DNA of 6,844 nt. It comes from Epsilonproteobacteria bacterium 4484_65 (GTDB lineage: Bacteria; Campylobacterota; Campylobacteria; Campylobacterales; Sulfurovaceae). Positions 6,326-6,844 of the stretch are shown one piece after another; position 1 is the first letter of the stretch, and each line of letters begins with the position of its first letter. The notes under the pieces are model-generated. The model saw only the letters and a list, made by a program, of their open reading frames with translations, made no database searches and had not been told where the DNA came from. The position numbers and the translations under genes were made by a program. Location: assembly GCA_002085305.1 (NCBI GenBank), contig NATJ01000051.1, positions 1 to 6,844 on the forward strand, read 5' to 3'.

Positions 6326-6354
6326 TATATTCCCAAGTTAACCTTGGGAATATA
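6326..6354. other. Perfect 12-bp stem-loop between pgk and tpiA
   Basis: TATATTCCCAAG (6326-6337) and CTTGGGAATATA (6343-6354) are perfect reverse complements around a 5-base loop. The element lies in the 92-base gap between two genes that are probably co-transcribed. No T-run follows it in either direction, so a plain intrinsic terminator is unlikely. It may stabilise the 3' end of pgk mRNA, serve as a processing site or act as a protein-binding palindrome, but the sequence does not say which. Confidence 0.6.
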
Positions 6355-6370
6355 ATGAAGATGTCACGCA

Positions 6371-6844
6371 TTAGCTTTCGAGTGCTTCCAGGCCTGGTAA
6401 AACTTTTCCTTCGATCAGTTCCAAGCTGGCTCCACCACCTGTACTTACAAAGGTCATCTCATCCACATCCCCTGCTTTTTGTGCCACATCAGCCGTATCA
6501 CCACCACCCACAATAGTTGTTGCATGTGTATCTGCAATATTGTGTGACATTTTAATACTTCCTTTAGCGAATCTATCCATTTCAAAAACACCCATTGGAC
6601 CATTCCAGATGATAGTTTGAGCATCATTGATCACTTCACGGAAGAGTCTGCTCGATGCAGGACCGATATCTAAGCCCATCCATCCCACTGGGATCTCCTG
6701 CGAAGGAAGATATTTGGTTTCCACATTTTCAGAAAATTCCGGAGCTACCACTAAGTCAACAGGCAGATAAAATTTTACACCCGCTTTTTTAGCTTTATAC
6801 ATGATCGCTCTCGCATCATCAAGCAGATCATCTTCCACAAGAGA
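6371..6844 (-). CDS. pgk: Phosphoglycerate kinase, C-terminal part only
   Basis: Phosphoglycerate kinase transfers the acyl phosphate of 1,3-bisphosphoglycerate to ADP, making ATP and 3-phosphoglycerate. The frame is open to the window edge, giving 157 residues plus TAA, roughly the last 40% of a protein of about 400 residues. This is the C-terminal nucleotide-binding domain. Its motifs, counted from the first visible residue, are the nucleotide-site WNGPMGVFE at 80-88, GGGDT at 113-117 and the [14 protein letters not shown] helix start at 134-147. The substrate-binding N-terminal domain is outside the window. A GTG at 6836-6838 is an internal valine codon, not a start. It lies upstream of tpiA in the same direction, a common glycolytic gene order. 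Confidence 0.95.
   Translation of the reverse strand, partial: SLVEDDLLDDARAIMYKAKKAGVKFYLPVDLVVAPEFSENVETKYLPSQEIPVGWMGLDIGPASSRLFREVINDAQTIIWNGPMGVFEMDRFAKGSIKMSHNIADTHATTIVGGGDTADVAQKAGDVDEMTFVSTGGGASLELIEGKVLPGLEALES

Overview
The window is an AT-rich piece of bacterial chromosome, most likely from the Campylobacterota (the epsilonproteobacterial lineage, perhaps a Sulfurovum- or Sulfurimonas-like organism). The best evidence for this is a 79-residue HP0268-family protein, a small family known mainly from Helicobacter, Campylobacter and relatives. It sits directly before miaB and divergent from a short NusA that lacks the extra C-terminal domains of the E. coli protein. A compact triosephosphate isomerase following pgk fits the same group. 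The assignment rests on protein recognition only.

Layout: the 3' part of tilS (tRNA-Ile lysidine synthetase) enters from the left on the + strand. It converges with a four-gene minus-strand group that reads, in transcription order, HP0268-family nuclease, miaB, a DUF374-type acyltransferase and a Xer-type tyrosine recombinase. Short heptanucleotide tandem repeats lie at both ends of the recombinase gene and supply the last codons and stop codons of neighbouring genes. A 243-base divergent intergenic region (4071-4313) separates the HP0268-family gene from nusA. It holds two back-to-back TATAAT promoters and a predicted nusA leader of about 147 nt with mutually exclusive pairings, one of which would cover the nusA ribosome binding site. 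nusA (+) converges with tpiA (-) across a GC-rich imperfect palindrome. tpiA is preceded on the minus strand by the 3' part of pgk, with a strong stem-loop between them.

Function: most genes are core housekeeping. tilS and miaB modify tRNA anticodon-loop bases, nusA controls transcription elongation and termination, pgk and tpiA are central carbon metabolism, and the acyltransferase probably works on membrane lipid or lipid A. The least ordinary protein-coding items are the Xer recombinase inside a housekeeping operon and the poorly characterised HP0268-family protein.

No mobile element, CRISPR array, rRNA or tRNA gene, or defence system was recognised. The most interesting unexplained signals are non-coding: the nusA leader, the heptamer repeats around the recombinase gene, and the GC-rich palindrome after nusA.
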